Assembly (NCBI GenBank): GCA_900548145.1
Contig: URJB01000006.1
Location: 1 to 64,000, forward strand
Source of the DNA: an uncultured Eubacteriales bacterium
Lineage (GTDB): Bacteria; Bacillota; Clostridia; Christensenellales; Aristaeellaceae
Direction: 5' to 3'
DNA: 64,000 nucleotides
Shown: positions 43,112-53,885 of the stretch, piece by piece
How positions within the stretch are numbered: the stretch's first letter is position 1
How the letters are laid out: each line of letters begins with the position of its first letter
Made by a program: the position numbers and the translations under genes
The notes under the pieces: generated by a model
What the model saw: only the letters and a program-made list of their open reading frames with translations
The model's database searches: none
What the model was told of the DNA's origin: nothing

Positions 43112-43158
43112 TCCCGGAAGAATGTTGCTTTCGTGCAGCGTTTTTCCGGGGATTTTTT
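43112..43158 (+). terminator. Terminator of the CmpB-like gene
   Basis: Imperfect stem with outer arms CCCGGAA/TTCCGGG followed by GATTTTTT. Confidence 0.75.
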
Positions 43159-43189
43159 GCTTTCCTTCCTGAAATTCCCCTACGCCTAT

Positions 43190-43218
43190 TGATACATAGG
43201 CCCATTCCAGCGTATAAT
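43190..43218 (+). promoter_or_regulatory. Promoter of the murC gene group
   Basis: TTGATA (43190-43195) and TATAAT (43213-43218) are separated by 17 bases, about 110 bases before murC. The leader contains GC-rich hairpins. Confidence 0.8.
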
Positions 43219-43327
43219 AGGCTGTATGCTTATGGCGTTTCCGGCCCGGCCGGGCGAGGGCATACAAGCAGCGGCCGTCTTTCCCCGGACGGAAGCGGGC
43301 CGCAACAGGCGAGGAGAGACACCACCT

Positions 43328-44737
43328 ATGAGCACACCTCACATCCGGGATTATCAGGGGAAGCATATCCACATGATCGGCATCGGCGGCTCCAGCATGA
43401 GCGGTCTGGCCCAGATGCTGCTGGAAAAAGGCTACCGGCTGACCGGCTCGGACAATCTGGAGACCTACGCCACCCGGCACCTGCGGGACGATCTGCATAT
43501 TCCCGTGACCATCGGCCACAAGGCGGAAAACGTCCACGGGGCCGATCTGGTGGTCTACACCGTGGCTATTTTACCCGACAACCCGGAGCGGGTGGAAATG
43601 CGGCGGCTGGGCATTCCGGCCATCGAGCGGGCCACGCTGCTGGGCCAGCTGATGGAGGGCTATGAGACTGCCATCGGCGTGTGCGGCACCCATGGCAAGA
43701 CTTCCACCACGTCCATGCTCAGTCAGGTGCTGATGGAGTGCGGCAAGGATCCCACCATTCACATCGGCGGCAATCTGGATTTTATCGGCGGCAGCACCCG
43801 CATCGGCAAAAGCCACACTTTTTTAGCCGAGGCCTGCGAGTTCAACGCCAGCTTTCTGCACCTGCGGCCCACGGTAGCAGTGGTCACGAATATCGAGGAA
43901 GATCATCTGGACTTCTACAAGGATATTGACGATATTCAGCAGACCTTCGGCAAATTTCTGGCCCTGCTGCCGGAAAAAGATGGCTTGGCCGTTGGCAACG
44001 GCGACGACCCCCGGGTAGTGGAGGAACTGGAAAAGCTGCGCTGCCGTCACTACACCTTCGGCTTTGGCGAGGGCTGCGACTACCGTCCCGCCAACCTGCG
44101 TTACAGCGAACTGGGCTGCGGAGAATACGACCTCTCCTTCCGCGGGGAGGATTTGGGCCATGTGAAATTGAAGGTGGCCGGTTTCTTTCAGGTGGCCAAC
44201 TCGCTGGCGGCGCTGGGCTGTGCCCATCAACTGGGGGCGGATATGGCGATCGCCTGCCGGGCGCTGGACGAGTTTGCAGGTGCGCACCGTCGCTTTGAGC
44301 TGACCAGCGTCGTGGAAGGGGTCAAGCTGTATCACGACTACGGCCACAACCCCACCGAAATGCGCAATGCCTTGAGCGTAGCGGCCATGCAGCCCCACAA
44401 CCGGCTTTGGGCGGTAATGCAGCCCCACACCTACAGCCGGGTGAAGCGGCTGTTCAAGGACTATCTCACCTGCACCAAGGCGGCGGATATCACCCTGGTG
44501 ACGGACATCTACGCCGCCCGGGAAAAAGACCCCGGCGACATCAAGGCGGAGATGGTGGTGGAGGGCATGAAGGAAAACGGCGTGAACGCCATTCTCACCC
44601 CCACCTTCGACGACACGGAGAAATACCTGCGGGCGCACTGGCAGCCGGGCGATCTGGTGCTGACCATGGGCTGCGGCAACATCAACCAGCTCAACGACCA
44701 GATCGCTGAGCACGAAAAGGCCAAAGAAACAAAATAA
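43328..44737 (+). CDS. murC: UDP-N-acetylmuramate--L-alanine ligase
   Basis: MurC adds L-Ala to UDP-MurNAc using ATP, in the cytoplasmic phase of peptidoglycan synthesis. The 469-residue protein has the N-terminal GIGGSSMSGLA, the ATP site GTHGKTST (120-127) and the C-terminal HDYGHNPTE. GAGGAG lies about ten bases before the ATG at 43328. It is followed by the ABC-F gene after 12 bases. Confidence 0.94.
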   Translation: MSTPHIRDYQGKHIHMIGIGGSSMSGLAQMLLEKGYRLTGSDNLETYATRHLRDDLHIPVTIGHKAENVHGADLVVYTVAILPDNPERVEMRRLGIPAIERATLLGQLMEGYETAIGVCGTHGKTSTTSMLSQVLMECGKDPTIHIGGNLDFIGGSTRIGKSHTFLAEACEFNASFLHLRPTVAVVTNIEEDHLDFYKDIDDIQQTFGKFLALLPEKDGLAVGNGDDPRVVEELEKLRCRHYTFGFGEGCDYRPANLRYSELGCGEYDLSFRGEDLGHVKLKVAGFFQVANSLAALGCAHQLGADMAIACRALDEFAGAHRRFELTSVVEGVKLYHDYGHNPTEMRNALSVAAMQPHNRLWAVMQPHTYSRVKRLFKDYLTCTKAADITLVTDIYAAREKDPGDIKAEMVVEGMKENGVNAILTPTFDDTEKYLRAHWQPGDLVLTMGCGNINQLNDQIAEHEKAKETK

Positions 44738-44749
44738 AGGGGAAAAGAA

Positions 44750-46329
<1,580 letters not shown>

Positions 46330-46351
<22 letters not shown>

Positions 46352-46569
46352 TCAAGCTTAAACCGGGCATTTACCGGCATTTTAAGGGAAACGAATACCG
46401 CCTTCTGTACACGGCCCGTCATTCCGAAACGCTGGAGGACATGGTGGTCTATCAGGCGTTATACGGCGAGCGCGGCGTCTGGGTCCGTCCCGCCGCTATG
46501 TGGTCGGAGGAGGTGGAGCGGGACGGCTATCGCGGCCCCCGCTTTCAGTGGGTGCGGGAGGAAGAATAG
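46330..46569 (+). CDS. DUF1653 domain protein
   Basis: This small protein (79 residues, or 73 if it starts at ATG 46348) carries the DUF1653 pattern GIYRHFKGNEYRLLYTARHSET and MVVYQALYGERGVWVRP. The family is widespread and uncharacterised. The ATG at 46330 overlaps the ABC-F gene by 22 bases and has GAGGAA nine bases upstream, suggesting translational coupling. Confidence 0.85.
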
Positions 46570-46573
46570 TCAA

Positions 46574-46607
46574 AACAGCCACAGCAGCTTTTTTTGCTGT
46601 GGCTGTT
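46574..46607 (+). terminator. Hairpin after the DUF1653 gene
   Basis: Stem AACAGCCACAGCA/TGCTGTGGCTGTT with a weak T-rich tail; probably ends the murC transcript. Confidence 0.55.
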
Positions 46608-46665
46608 CCTGTCTTCGCTTTCATGCTATGATAGGGAAAAGAAAGCATCGAGGAGGTATGAGTCC

Positions 46666-47424
46666 ATGATTTTCTGCTTTTCCGGAACCGGGAACAGCCG
46701 GTATATCGCCCGGAGGGCGGCGGAGGCCCTGCGGGAGCAGGTGACCGACCTGAACGCCAAGATCAAGGCGGGCGACCATTCGCCCATCCAGACAGGCCGT
46801 GACGTGATCGTGATTACCCCAACGTATGCGTGGCGCATTCCCCACATCGCATCCGACTGGCTCGCTCAAACGGAGCTGACCGGAGCGGAGCGCGTCTGGT
46901 TCGTGATGAACTGCGGCAGCGAAATCGGCAATGCGTCCCAATACAACCGGCGGCTGGCGGAGCGGAAGCGGCTGCGCTACATGGGCACGGCGCAGATCGT
47001 CATGCCAGAAAACTACATCGCAATGTTCGCCGTGCCGCAGGCGGAGGAGGCCCGGAAGATCGTGGAAAAGGCAGAACCAACGATTGCAGAGGTCGTCGCC
47101 CGCCTGAAAAACGGACAGGCCTTTCCCCCGCCTCGAAGCAATCTCTATGACCGCTTCATGAGCGCTGCGGTCAACCCGGTCTTCTACCGCTTCATCGTGA
47201 AAGCCGCCGGGTTTCGGGCAACGGATTCCTGCACCGGGTGCGGGCAATGCGTCCGTAAGTGTCCGACGAACAACATTCGGCTCGAAAACGGCAAACCCGT
47301 CTGGGGCAAGGAATGCACCCATTGCATGGCCTGTATTTGCTATTGCCCGGCAGAAGCCATCGAATATGGGAAAAAGAGCCTCGGCAAACCGCGCTATCAG
47401 TTTGAAAAGCTGCAGATAAAATAA
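46666..47424 (+). CDS. EFR1-type flavodoxin/ferredoxin fusion protein
   Basis: The 252-residue protein joins an N-terminal flavodoxin-like domain (FCFSGTGNSRYIA phosphate loop, 3-15) to a C-terminal 2x[4Fe-4S] ferredoxin domain with CTGCGQCVRKCP and CTHCMACICYCP (about 187-232). It is expected to carry electrons; the partner is unknown. AGGAGG lies about nine bases before the ATG at 46666. It stands alone with a TATGAT box at 46627-46632. Confidence 0.92.
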   Translation: MIFCFSGTGNSRYIARRAAEALREQVTDLNAKIKAGDHSPIQTGRDVIVITPTYAWRIPHIASDWLAQTELTGAERVWFVMNCGSEIGNASQYNRRLAERKRLRYMGTAQIVMPENYIAMFAVPQAEEARKIVEKAEPTIAEVVARLKNGQAFPPPRSNLYDRFMSAAVNPVFYRFIVKAAGFRATDSCTGCGQCVRKCPTNNIRLENGKPVWGKECTHCMACICYCPAEAIEYGKKSLGKPRYQFEKLQIK

Positions 47425-47464
47425 CCCGCAGGGCAAAGCACCAAAGCTGGGAGGCATGGATGAT

Positions 47465-47943
47465 ATGGAAATTCGACAATATCGCGAACAGGATATTCCG
47501 GAAATGAACCGTATCTGGAATGAAGTCGTCACAGAAGGCGTTGCTTTCCCGCAGCTGGATCTTCTGGATGAACAGACGGGCAAAAGCTTTTTCGCCGCCC
47601 AAACCTACTGCGGCGTCACCGAGGACGAAGGGAAGCTTGTCGGCCTGTACATTCTGCATCCCAATAATGTTGGGCGCTGTGGGCATATTGCCAACGCCAG
47701 CTACGCCGTTGATTCGGCGGTGCGCGGCAAACATATGGGGAAAAGCTGGTTTCGGATTGCCTGACACAGGCGAAAAAAGCCGGATTTAAGTTGCTGCAGT
47801 TCAACGCGGTAGTCGAAAATAACGTCCATGCCCGTCACTTGTACAAAAGGCTTGGTTTTGTGCAGATCGGAACCGTTCCCAACGGTTTCCTGATGAAGGA
47901 CGGTACCTATCAGAACATCTGCCTGTACTATCACGAATTGTAA
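47465..47943 (+). pseudogene. GNAT N-acetyltransferase interrupted by a one-base frameshift
   Basis: The first frame encodes a GNAT start to AVRGKHMGKSWFRIA and stops at 47764. The second half of the family, with KKAGFKLLQFNAVVENN, LYKRLGFVQIG and a C-terminal YYHEL, continues in another frame to TAA at 47943. A single missing G in the GGGG/AAAA run near 47739-47746 explains it. Either a real null allele or a sequencing/assembly error in a homopolymer. Confidence 0.82.
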
Positions 47944-47965
47944 GCTGCCTTTGCCGCAGCCATGC

Positions 47966-48003
47966 AAAACCCTGCCCGGAGTCAAAGTCCGGGCAGGGTT
48001 TTG
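47966..48003. terminator. Bidirectional terminator
   Basis: A 14-base stem AAAACCCTGCCCGG with its complement gives T runs on both strands, between the GNAT pseudogene and the convergent DUF2974 gene. Confidence 0.88.
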
Positions 48004-48028
48004 TCTATTGGGGACGCGACGCGCGCCT

Positions 48029-49135
48029 TTACTGACTGACCGTCGTGTTTCCCCCGTTTTCCGAAAGGCCCAGCAGCGCGTCCAGATTGCTGCCGCCTGC
48101 CTGCGCCAGCGTGCGAAACACCTTTTTCAGCACGAGCTGATTTTCTTCGGGCACTTTTTTCAGTGTTTCCCGCACCGCGCCGAAATTTTTCAAAAGACCC
48201 ATCGGGATCTCCTTCACCCGCTGCGCGCCCGTGGCGGCGACCAATTCAAATAGGGTGTCCACCATCACCTGCCGCTCTTCCGTCGTGCACTGGGCCAGAA
48301 AGTCGTGCAGCGTCCGATCGGCGTAGCGGCCGGAGCGGGTCAGGTTGGCCCGGGTCTGGAAACGCGGCCCGCGAATGTGCCACAGGAAGGGATTGTGCTG
48401 CAAAATGCCTACGCCGTCGCTGTCCACAATGGTATATTCGTCGTGATAATCCAGCAGCATACCCACGATGGAAGATTCCGGCACGAAGGAGCAGATTCGA
48501 GAAGAAATTTCTTCATATTCCGGGCTGCCGGCAGTCTGATCGTCCAACCCGGGGCCATCGAAGCTGTACACGCCCAGCACCTTGGCGCGAACGTCCGCAG
48601 GCGAACGCACGGCGGCGTACAGCGCCAGATTGCCGCCCTTGGAGTGGCCGCAGGTGTAGAGCCGTTCAAACTGCCGGGCGGCGGCCGTCAGAAATTCCAC
48701 CGCGTCGGTCTGGGCGGGCACCGGCGACTCAAAGCCCATGTTAAAGTCCTCCTTCCACCCCACCACGGTGGAGTCGGTGCCGCGAAAGGCCGCCACAGCC
48801 GTCCTTTCGTCCAGCTGGAACAGTGTGGCAGAAAACTGCTTTTCCCCGGCCGGATCGAAATGATAGGCGAACTCCTGCACCTGCACCCCGCCGAAGCGCT
48901 CGCTCTCCGCCGCTGTCTTCCACAGCTGGCAGCGCTGCTTTTCAGCGTCGTTACAGAAAGCCGCGTCCGGCGGATACAGCTCCGCCGTCAGCTGTGCCAA
49001 TGTTCCGGGCGTGAATCCGCCCGGCATCCGTTCCAGGGGGCAGTAGGACAAGGTGGCAAAGATCAACAGGTCAACGGCGTTGATGGGGGCGTTTTCGAAG
49101 CTCAGGTCGCCGCGCCAGTCCAGATAATCAAACAT
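48029..49135 (-). CDS. DUF2974 (Mbeg1-like) alpha/beta hydrolase
   Basis: The 368-residue protein starts FDYLDWRGDLSFENAPINAVD, typical of the Mbeg1-like family, and has the lipase-type nucleophile elbow GHSKGG near residue 165. Members are thought to be lipases or esterases, but the substrate is unknown. No signal peptide is seen. ATG 49135 follows AGGAGG by nine bases. Confidence 0.86.
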   Translation of the reverse strand: MFDYLDWRGDLSFENAPINAVDLLIFATLSYCPLERMPGGFTPGTLAQLTAELYPPDAAFCNDAEKQRCQLWKTAAESERFGGVQVQEFAYHFDPAGEKQFSATLFQLDERTAVAAFRGTDSTVVGWKEDFNMGFESPVPAQTDAVEFLTAAARQFERLYTCGHSKGGNLALYAAVRSPADVRAKVLGVYSFDGPGLDDQTAGSPEYEEISSRICSFVPESSIVGMLLDYHDEYTIVDSDGVGILQHNPFLWHIRGPRFQTRANLTRSGRYADRTLHDFLAQCTTEERQVMVDTLFELVAATGAQRVKEIPMGLLKNFGAVRETLKKVPEENQLVLKKVFRTLAQAGGSNLDALLGLSENGGNTTVSQ

Positions 49136-49186
49136 GAGAGTCAACCTCCTGTTTTTTCCGTTCTCAAAGGCCCTTCCGTCCTGCTA

Positions 49187-49215
49187 TTATAACGGAAAAA
49201 ACAGGAAATTTGCAA
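49187..49215 (-). promoter_or_regulatory. Promoter of the DUF2974 gene
   Basis: TTGCAA and TATAAT are separated by 17 bases on the minus strand. Confidence 0.75.
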
Positions 49216-49264
49216 CGTTTCACTTTCTTTCTCAAAAGAGAAACACAGTTTTTTAGAAAAATCT

Positions 49265-49293
49265 TTGCATTTCTTCTCAGGTCATGATATAAT
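49265..49293 (+). promoter_or_regulatory. Promoter of the zinc-ribbon gene and its leader
   Basis: TTGCAT (49265-49270) and TATAAT (49288-49293) are separated by 17 bases, giving a leader of about 120 bases. Confidence 0.8.
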
Positions 49294-49300
49294 GCGTGTG

Positions 49301-49391
49301 TTGCCCTAGGTAGGGTCATGCGGTACAGGTTCCTTCCCCGGTTGTTCGGAAGCTGGAAACCCAAGACGCAGGTTACTTCACCCAACGGCAA
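49301..49391 (+). ncRNA. Structured leader or small RNA candidate
   Basis: A bulged hairpin can be drawn: TTGCC/GGCAA close it, then GGGT/ACCC, GCG/CGC and a distal GGTTCCTTCC arm pairing with GGAAG...GGAAACC. It lies between a strong promoter and the zinc-ribbon ribosome-binding site. It could be a cis-regulatory leader or a processed small RNA; I cannot match it to 6S or SRP RNA. Confidence 0.4.
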
Positions 49392-49423
49392 ACAGAACAA
49401 ACCAAATTTGGAGGGAACCAACA

Positions 49424-49714
49424 ATGTTTGAAGACAAGACGCTGGTATGCCGCGATTGTGGCAAGGAATTCGTGTTCACCGCTTCTGAACAGCAGTTCTT
49501 CGCTGACAAGGGATTCCAGAACGATCCCACCCGTTGCCACGAGTGCCGCGTTGCTCGCCGTAACCGCGAGAACCCCAATCGTGCTGAGCGCCAGATGTAC
49601 GAAGTGATCTGCGACGGCTGCGGCTGCACCACCCAGGTGCCTTTCCAGCCCAAGGGCGATCGCCCCGTGTATTGCCGCGAGTGCTTCGAGCGCAATCGCA
49701 ATCAGCAGTACTAA
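49424..49714 (+). CDS. Zinc-ribbon protein with CxxC-x17-CxxC domain
   Basis: The 96-residue protein has four CxxC pairs: C9/C12 and C38/C41 (first ribbon), and C63/C66 and C84/C87, the latter with the x17 spacing of the named CxxC-x17-CxxC domain. It should bind two zinc ions and may contact nucleic acid or ribosomes given its Arg-rich linker; its function is unknown. TGGAGGG lies before the ATG. It has its own promoter, structured leader and terminator, suggesting strong expression. Confidence 0.9.
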   Translation: MFEDKTLVCRDCGKEFVFTASEQQFFADKGFQNDPTRCHECRVARRNRENPNRAERQMYEVICDGCGCTTQVPFQPKGDRPVYCRECFERNRNQQY

Positions 49715-49728
49715 GAGCTGAGACCAAG

Positions 49729-49758
49729 AGACCGTTCCGCAAGGAGCGGTCTTTTTTC
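49729..49758 (+). terminator. Terminator of the zinc-ribbon gene
   Basis: Stem AGACCGTTCC/GGAGCGGTCT with a GCAA tetraloop and a T run. Confidence 0.92.
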
Positions 49759-49786
49759 GTCCCCTCCTTCCCCCGGCGAATGGGCA

Positions 49787-49815
49787 TTGTGCCTTTCCGG
49801 GCAACATGCTATAAT
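49787..49815 (+). promoter_or_regulatory. Promoter of the alpha/beta hydrolase gene
   Basis: TTGTGC and TATAAT are separated by 17 bases. Confidence 0.75.
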
Positions 49816-49858
49816 GAAAGAAAGACGCTCGATTTTGGGCCTGAAGGAGGAGCATTTC

Positions 49859-50776
49859 ATGGCAGAGACGATCCGAGGAAACTTTCGTTCCGTCACCGGG
49901 CAAGAACTGGAAAAGCGACTGTGGCCCGCAGAGGGACAGCCCAAAGCAGTGGTGCAGTTCGTCCACGGCATGGCGGAGCATATCGACCGCTACGACGCGC
50001 CCGCCAAGGCGCTGAATCAGGCCGGTTTCATCGTCGTGGGCCACACTCATCTGGGCCATGGCCAGAACGCCGCGGTGAAGGGCTATTTTGCCGACAAGGA
50101 CGGCTGGGACGCGCTGATCGAAGACACCAACGCCCTGCGCCGGGAAACGCAGGCCCAATACCCCGCTCTGCCCTATTTCCTGTTGGGGCACAGCATGGGC
50201 AGCTTCGTGGCCCGCACCTACTGCCTGAAATACGAGGAAGGGCTGGCAGGAGCAATTTTCAGCGGCACCGGCCATTTTGGAAAGGGCATCGTCACGGCGG
50301 GAAGCGCCATCGCCGCCATCCAGTGCTTTTTCGGCGGTGCGCAGAAGCCCTGTATGCTGCTGCATCATATGAATTTCTCCGCCAATAATCAGAAGGTGGA
50401 CAATCCCCAGACCGACAGCGACTGGCTCACTCGGGACGCGGAGCAGGTAGCGCTGTACAAGGCCGACCCGCTGTGCGGCTTTCCCTTTACGGCTCGGGCC
50501 TACGCCGATATGTTCAGCGGTCTGCGCCGGCTGTACCCGGAGCACCTCTCCGCCATGAAGAAGGACATTCCCGTGCTGCTCTTTGCCGGAGATCATGACC
50601 CGGTGGGCAGCAACGGACAGGGTGTGCGGCAGGTGTATGAGGAGATCAAGGCCGCAGGTGTTCAGGACGTGACGCTGAAGCTCTACGAGGGCGGACGGCA
50701 CGAGATGTTCAACGAGATCAACCGGGAAGAGGTCTACGCCGACCTGATCGGCTGGCTGAACAGCAAGCTGGCCTGA
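49859..50776 (+). CDS. Alpha/beta hydrolase, monoacylglycerol-lipase-like
   Basis: The 305-residue protein has an oxyanion-hole HGMAEH (residues 40-45), nucleophile elbow GHSMGS near 114-119, an acid in AGDHDPVG and the catalytic His in GGRHEM, all in order for the serine hydrolase fold (Hydrolase_4). No signal peptide is seen, so it acts in the cytoplasm. AGGAGG precedes ATG 49859. It is 43 bases from recD2 and may be co-transcribed. Confidence 0.9.
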   Translation: MAETIRGNFRSVTGQELEKRLWPAEGQPKAVVQFVHGMAEHIDRYDAPAKALNQAGFIVVGHTHLGHGQNAAVKGYFADKDGWDALIEDTNALRRETQAQYPALPYFLLGHSMGSFVARTYCLKYEEGLAGAIFSGTGHFGKGIVTAGSAIAAIQCFFGGAQKPCMLLHHMNFSANNQKVDNPQTDSDWLTRDAEQVALYKADPLCGFPFTARAYADMFSGLRRLYPEHLSAMKKDIPVLLFAGDHDPVGSNGQGVRQVYEEIKAAGVQDVTLKLYEGGRHEMFNEINREEVYADLIGWLNSKLA

Positions 50777-50819
50777 CTCCAAACAACACGAAAAAACACC
50801 GAAGAAAGAAGGCGGAAGG

Positions 50820-53063
50820 TTGGAATCCGAGCAGTTAACGGCGGTGGTGCAGGATACCACCTTCCGCAACGATGAAAACGGCTATACGGTGCTGCGGGTC
50901 ACGGTGGGGCGCACCACCCAGACGGTGGTGGGGCAAATGCCGGAACTAAGCCCCGGCGAAAACGTTACCTTCGAGGGCAGTTGGACGGAGCATCCCGCCT
51001 ACGGCAAGCAGTTTCACGCTCTCAAATGCACCATCACCCCGCCTACGGGCAAGACCGCCATTGAAAAATACCTTGGTTCCGGCCTGATCCGGGGCATCGG
51101 CCCCTCTACGGCCAAGCTGATTGTCCGCCATTTCGGGGAAAACGCGCTGGAAATTCTGGACGAGCATCCCGAACGCCTGACCGAGGTCAGCGGGATCGGC
51201 AAGAAAAAAGCCGCCATGATTCTGGAAAGCTACGCCCAGCAGATGGGAATGCGCCGGGTGCTGGTGTTTTTACAGAACTACGGCATCAGCCCCAATCTGG
51301 CCATGCGCATCGCCAAATACTATGGTGAAAATACGGTGGAGCTGGTTCGGGAAAACCCTTACCGCATGGTGATGGACATCGACGGCGTAGGCTTTCTGAC
51401 CGCCGACCGCATCGCCCTGAGCATGGGCATGGATCCCCAGAGCGAGTTCCGCATTCGGGCCGCGCTGTTTTATCTGCTCAGCGAGGCGGCCAACGGTGCG
51501 GGCCATACCTACCTGCCCCGAGAACTGCTGTTGGAGCGGGCTGCGGCCATGCTGCACGCCCCCGCGGAGCTGGTGGACGCGCAAATTTCCCACGCGCTGC
51601 TGGAAAAAATGATGATCGGCTTTTCCATTCCCGATTGCGAAAACGCCCTTTGTCTGCCTTTATATTATCTGGCGGAAAGCGAGATCGCTTTGCGACTGAC
51701 CCGACTGATGCACGCCCGCCCCTACAAGCGGGTGCAGGGTCTGAACGGACGCATTGCCGAATACGAAAAAGAGACCGGCGTTTCTTTCTCCCAGACCCAG
51801 CGTAAGGCGATTCGAAGCGCGGTGGAAGAAGGCGTGCTGGTCATCACCGGCGGCCCCGGCACCGGCAAGACCACCATCATCCGCTGCATTTTGTCCTTGC
51901 TGAAGGAGGACAACGACATTCTCCTGTGCGCGCCTACAGGCCGCGCCGCCAAGCGCATGAGCGAGGCCACCGGCGAGGAAGCCAAGACCATCCACCGCCT
52001 GCTGGAATACGGCGGCGACAGCGGCGCTTTTGCCCGCAGCGAGGACTATCCGCTGGAATGCGACTGCCTGATCGTGGATGAAATGAGCATGGTGGACGTG
52101 ACCCTGATGCGGGGGCTCATGCGGGCGGTGCTGCCCGGCACCCGCGTCATTCTGGTAGGCGACGCGGATCAGCTGCCCAGCGTGGGCGCGGGCAACGTGC
52201 TCAAGGACATCCTGGACAGCGACGTGGTGCCCTCCATTCGCCTGACGGATATTTTCCGGCAGGATGAGAGCAGCATGATCGTGCTCAACGCCCACCGGAT
52301 CAATCACGGTGAAATGCCTGTTCTTCGCAGCCGGGACACGGACTTTTTCTTCACCCGAAAGGTGCTGCAGTCCGAAGCGGCGCAGGCCATTTGCGACCTG
52401 CTGCGCTCCCGGCTGCCAAAATATCTGGGCTTCCCCAGGGAGCAGTGGCAGGCGCAGGCCACCCGCTGCATTCAGGTTCTGACCCCCACCAAAAAGGGCG
52501 ACTGCGGCGCGGCCAACCTGAACCGGCTTCTGCAGGAAACGTTGAACCCGGAGCGTCCCGGCGTGGATTCCCTGCTGCACGGCGAGACGGAGTACCGAGT
52601 GGGCGACAAGGTCATTCAGACCAAAAACGATTATCAGATCGAGTATACCCGTCAAACGCCCTTCGGCCCCGAAGAAGGGCAGGGCGTGTTCAACGGCGAC
52701 GTGGGCTATATCGAGCGCATCGACCCAGCGGAGCATATGATGACCGTGCTGTTTGACGACGACCGGGTGGTCACGTACCAGAAGCAGCAGTTGGACGCGC
52801 TGGATCTGGCCTACTCCCTGACGGTGCACAAAAGTCAGGGCAGCGAATTCCCGGTGGTGGTGATGCCGGTAGTAGGCGGTCCGCCCATGCTGATGGCGCG
52901 GAACCTGCTCTACACCGCGCTGACCCGCGCCCGGCAGCTGGTGGTGCTGGTAGGCCGGGAGGAAGTCATCCAGCAGATGGTGGAAAACGACCACGTGGCC
53001 AAGCGCTACACCACGCTGAAAGACCGGCTGCTGGCTGCGGCGCAGCTCGGCCCGGAGGCCTGA
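50820..53063 (+). CDS. recD2: RecD2-type ATP-dependent DNA helicase
   Basis: RecD2 is a 5'-3' SF1B helicase found in bacteria without RecBCD partners. The 747-residue protein has the N-terminal OB-like segment ENGYTVLRV, helix-hairpin-helix repeats (about 80-180), Walker A GGPGTGKTT near 344, DEMSMVD near 422 and the C-terminal SLTVHKSQGSEF motif. The start is a TTG at 50820, since the N-terminus then matches the family; a weak AAGG lies upstream. Confidence 0.94.
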   Translation: MESEQLTAVVQDTTFRNDENGYTVLRVTVGRTTQTVVGQMPELSPGENVTFEGSWTEHPAYGKQFHALKCTITPPTGKTAIEKYLGSGLIRGIGPSTAKLIVRHFGENALEILDEHPERLTEVSGIGKKKAAMILESYAQQMGMRRVLVFLQNYGISPNLAMRIAKYYGENTVELVRENPYRMVMDIDGVGFLTADRIALSMGMDPQSEFRIRAALFYLLSEAANGAGHTYLPRELLLERAAAMLHAPAELVDAQISHALLEKMMIGFSIPDCENALCLPLYYLAESEIALRLTRLMHARPYKRVQGLNGRIAEYEKETGVSFSQTQRKAIRSAVEEGVLVITGGPGTGKTTIIRCILSLLKEDNDILLCAPTGRAAKRMSEATGEEAKTIHRLLEYGGDSGAFARSEDYPLECDCLIVDEMSMVDVTLMRGLMRAVLPGTRVILVGDADQLPSVGAGNVLKDILDSDVVPSIRLTDIFRQDESSMIVLNAHRINHGEMPVLRSRDTDFFFTRKVLQSEAAQAICDLLRSRLPKYLGFPREQWQAQATRCIQVLTPTKKGDCGAANLNRLLQETLNPERPGVDSLLHGETEYRVGDKVIQTKNDYQIEYTRQTPFGPEEGQGVFNGDVGYIERIDPAEHMMTVLFDDDRVVTYQKQQLDALDLAYSLTVHKSQGSEFPVVVMPVVGGPPMLMARNLLYTALTRARQLVVLVGREEVIQQMVENDHVAKRYTTLKDRLLAAAQLGPEA

Positions 53064-53090
53064 CAACTTCACTGTCGGAAAGGAAATACC

Positions 53091-53840
53091 ATGATTACCG
53101 ATTGCTACGATATTCAGTCAGAGCCCCTGCTCAGCCTGCGGGATTTTTACGGCGAACCCGGCTGCAAGGTAGAAAAATGCCTAATTCTTTTTTCCAAGCA
53201 CATCCACCAGCACTTGCTGGTCAACTTCGACTGCGAACCCATCGGCACGTTAAACAGCTGCAACGGCAGCAAGACCATTTACCAATTCTGCCACGAGGGC
53301 GAAAACATCGGCTTTTACCTAACCGACCTCGGCTCGGCGCTGGCCGGTTCTCTTTGTTACGAAGCCAGTTGGGTAACTGGCGCGAAGAAATTCATCATGT
53401 TCGGCTCCTGCGGCAGCCTGGACCGGGAAAAAACCACGGGCAAGTTCATTCTTCCGACGGAAAGCTACCGGGGCGAGGGCTGCTCCTACTACTACGCCCC
53501 GCCGGCAGACTACATCCGCATCGCCAACAGCGGCCGCATGAAGGAAATCTTCGAATCGCTGAGCATTCCCCATGTGCAGGGGCGAGTCTGGACGACTGAC
53601 AGCATGATCCGGGAGACGAGGGGGCTGGTGGCCCAGCGAAAAAGCGAGGGCTGCATCGCCGTGGAAATGGAGCTGGCCGGCGTACAGGCGGTCTGCGATT
53701 TTTACCATCTGGAACTCTTTGATTTTCTGGAAGCGGGCGACGTGCTGGAAGACAGCGGCTACGAAGTGGCCGGGCTGCCCGGTGCCAACCACGATCTGGG
53801 CAAATTATACATTGCCCTCGACGTGGCCCATCGAATCTGA
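53091..53840 (+). CDS. Nucleoside phosphorylase family protein
   Basis: The 249-residue protein belongs to the PNP/UDP phosphorylase superfamily that splits nucleosides with phosphate. Recognisable parts are GTLNSCNGSKTIY, LTDLGSALAG, the glycine-rich FGSCGSL and the active-site block AVEMELAGVQAVCDF. Whether it uses purine, uridine or methylthioadenosine substrates is not clear. GGAAAGG precedes the ATG. It follows recD2 by 27 bases. Confidence 0.88.
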   Translation: MITDCYDIQSEPLLSLRDFYGEPGCKVEKCLILFSKHIHQHLLVNFDCEPIGTLNSCNGSKTIYQFCHEGENIGFYLTDLGSALAGSLCYEASWVTGAKKFIMFGSCGSLDREKTTGKFILPTESYRGEGCSYYYAPPADYIRIANSGRMKEIFESLSIPHVQGRVWTTDSMIRETRGLVAQRKSEGCIAVEMELAGVQAVCDFYHLELFDFLEAGDVLEDSGYEVAGLPGANHDLGKLYIALDVAHRI

Positions 53841-53884
53841 AAAACCCGCCGGGATGCAGAATCGCTGCGTCCCGGCGGGTTTTG
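53841..53884. terminator. Bidirectional terminator
   Basis: Stem AAAACCCGCCGGGA with its complement serves the convergent nucleoside phosphorylase and VanW genes. Confidence 0.9.
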
Positions 53885-53885
53885 T

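Noticed and set aside
49301..49423. 6S or SRP RNA
   Set aside because: Too short for 6S, and the SRP apical GGUCAGG/GGAAGCAGCC signature is not present; only a structured-leader call is supported.
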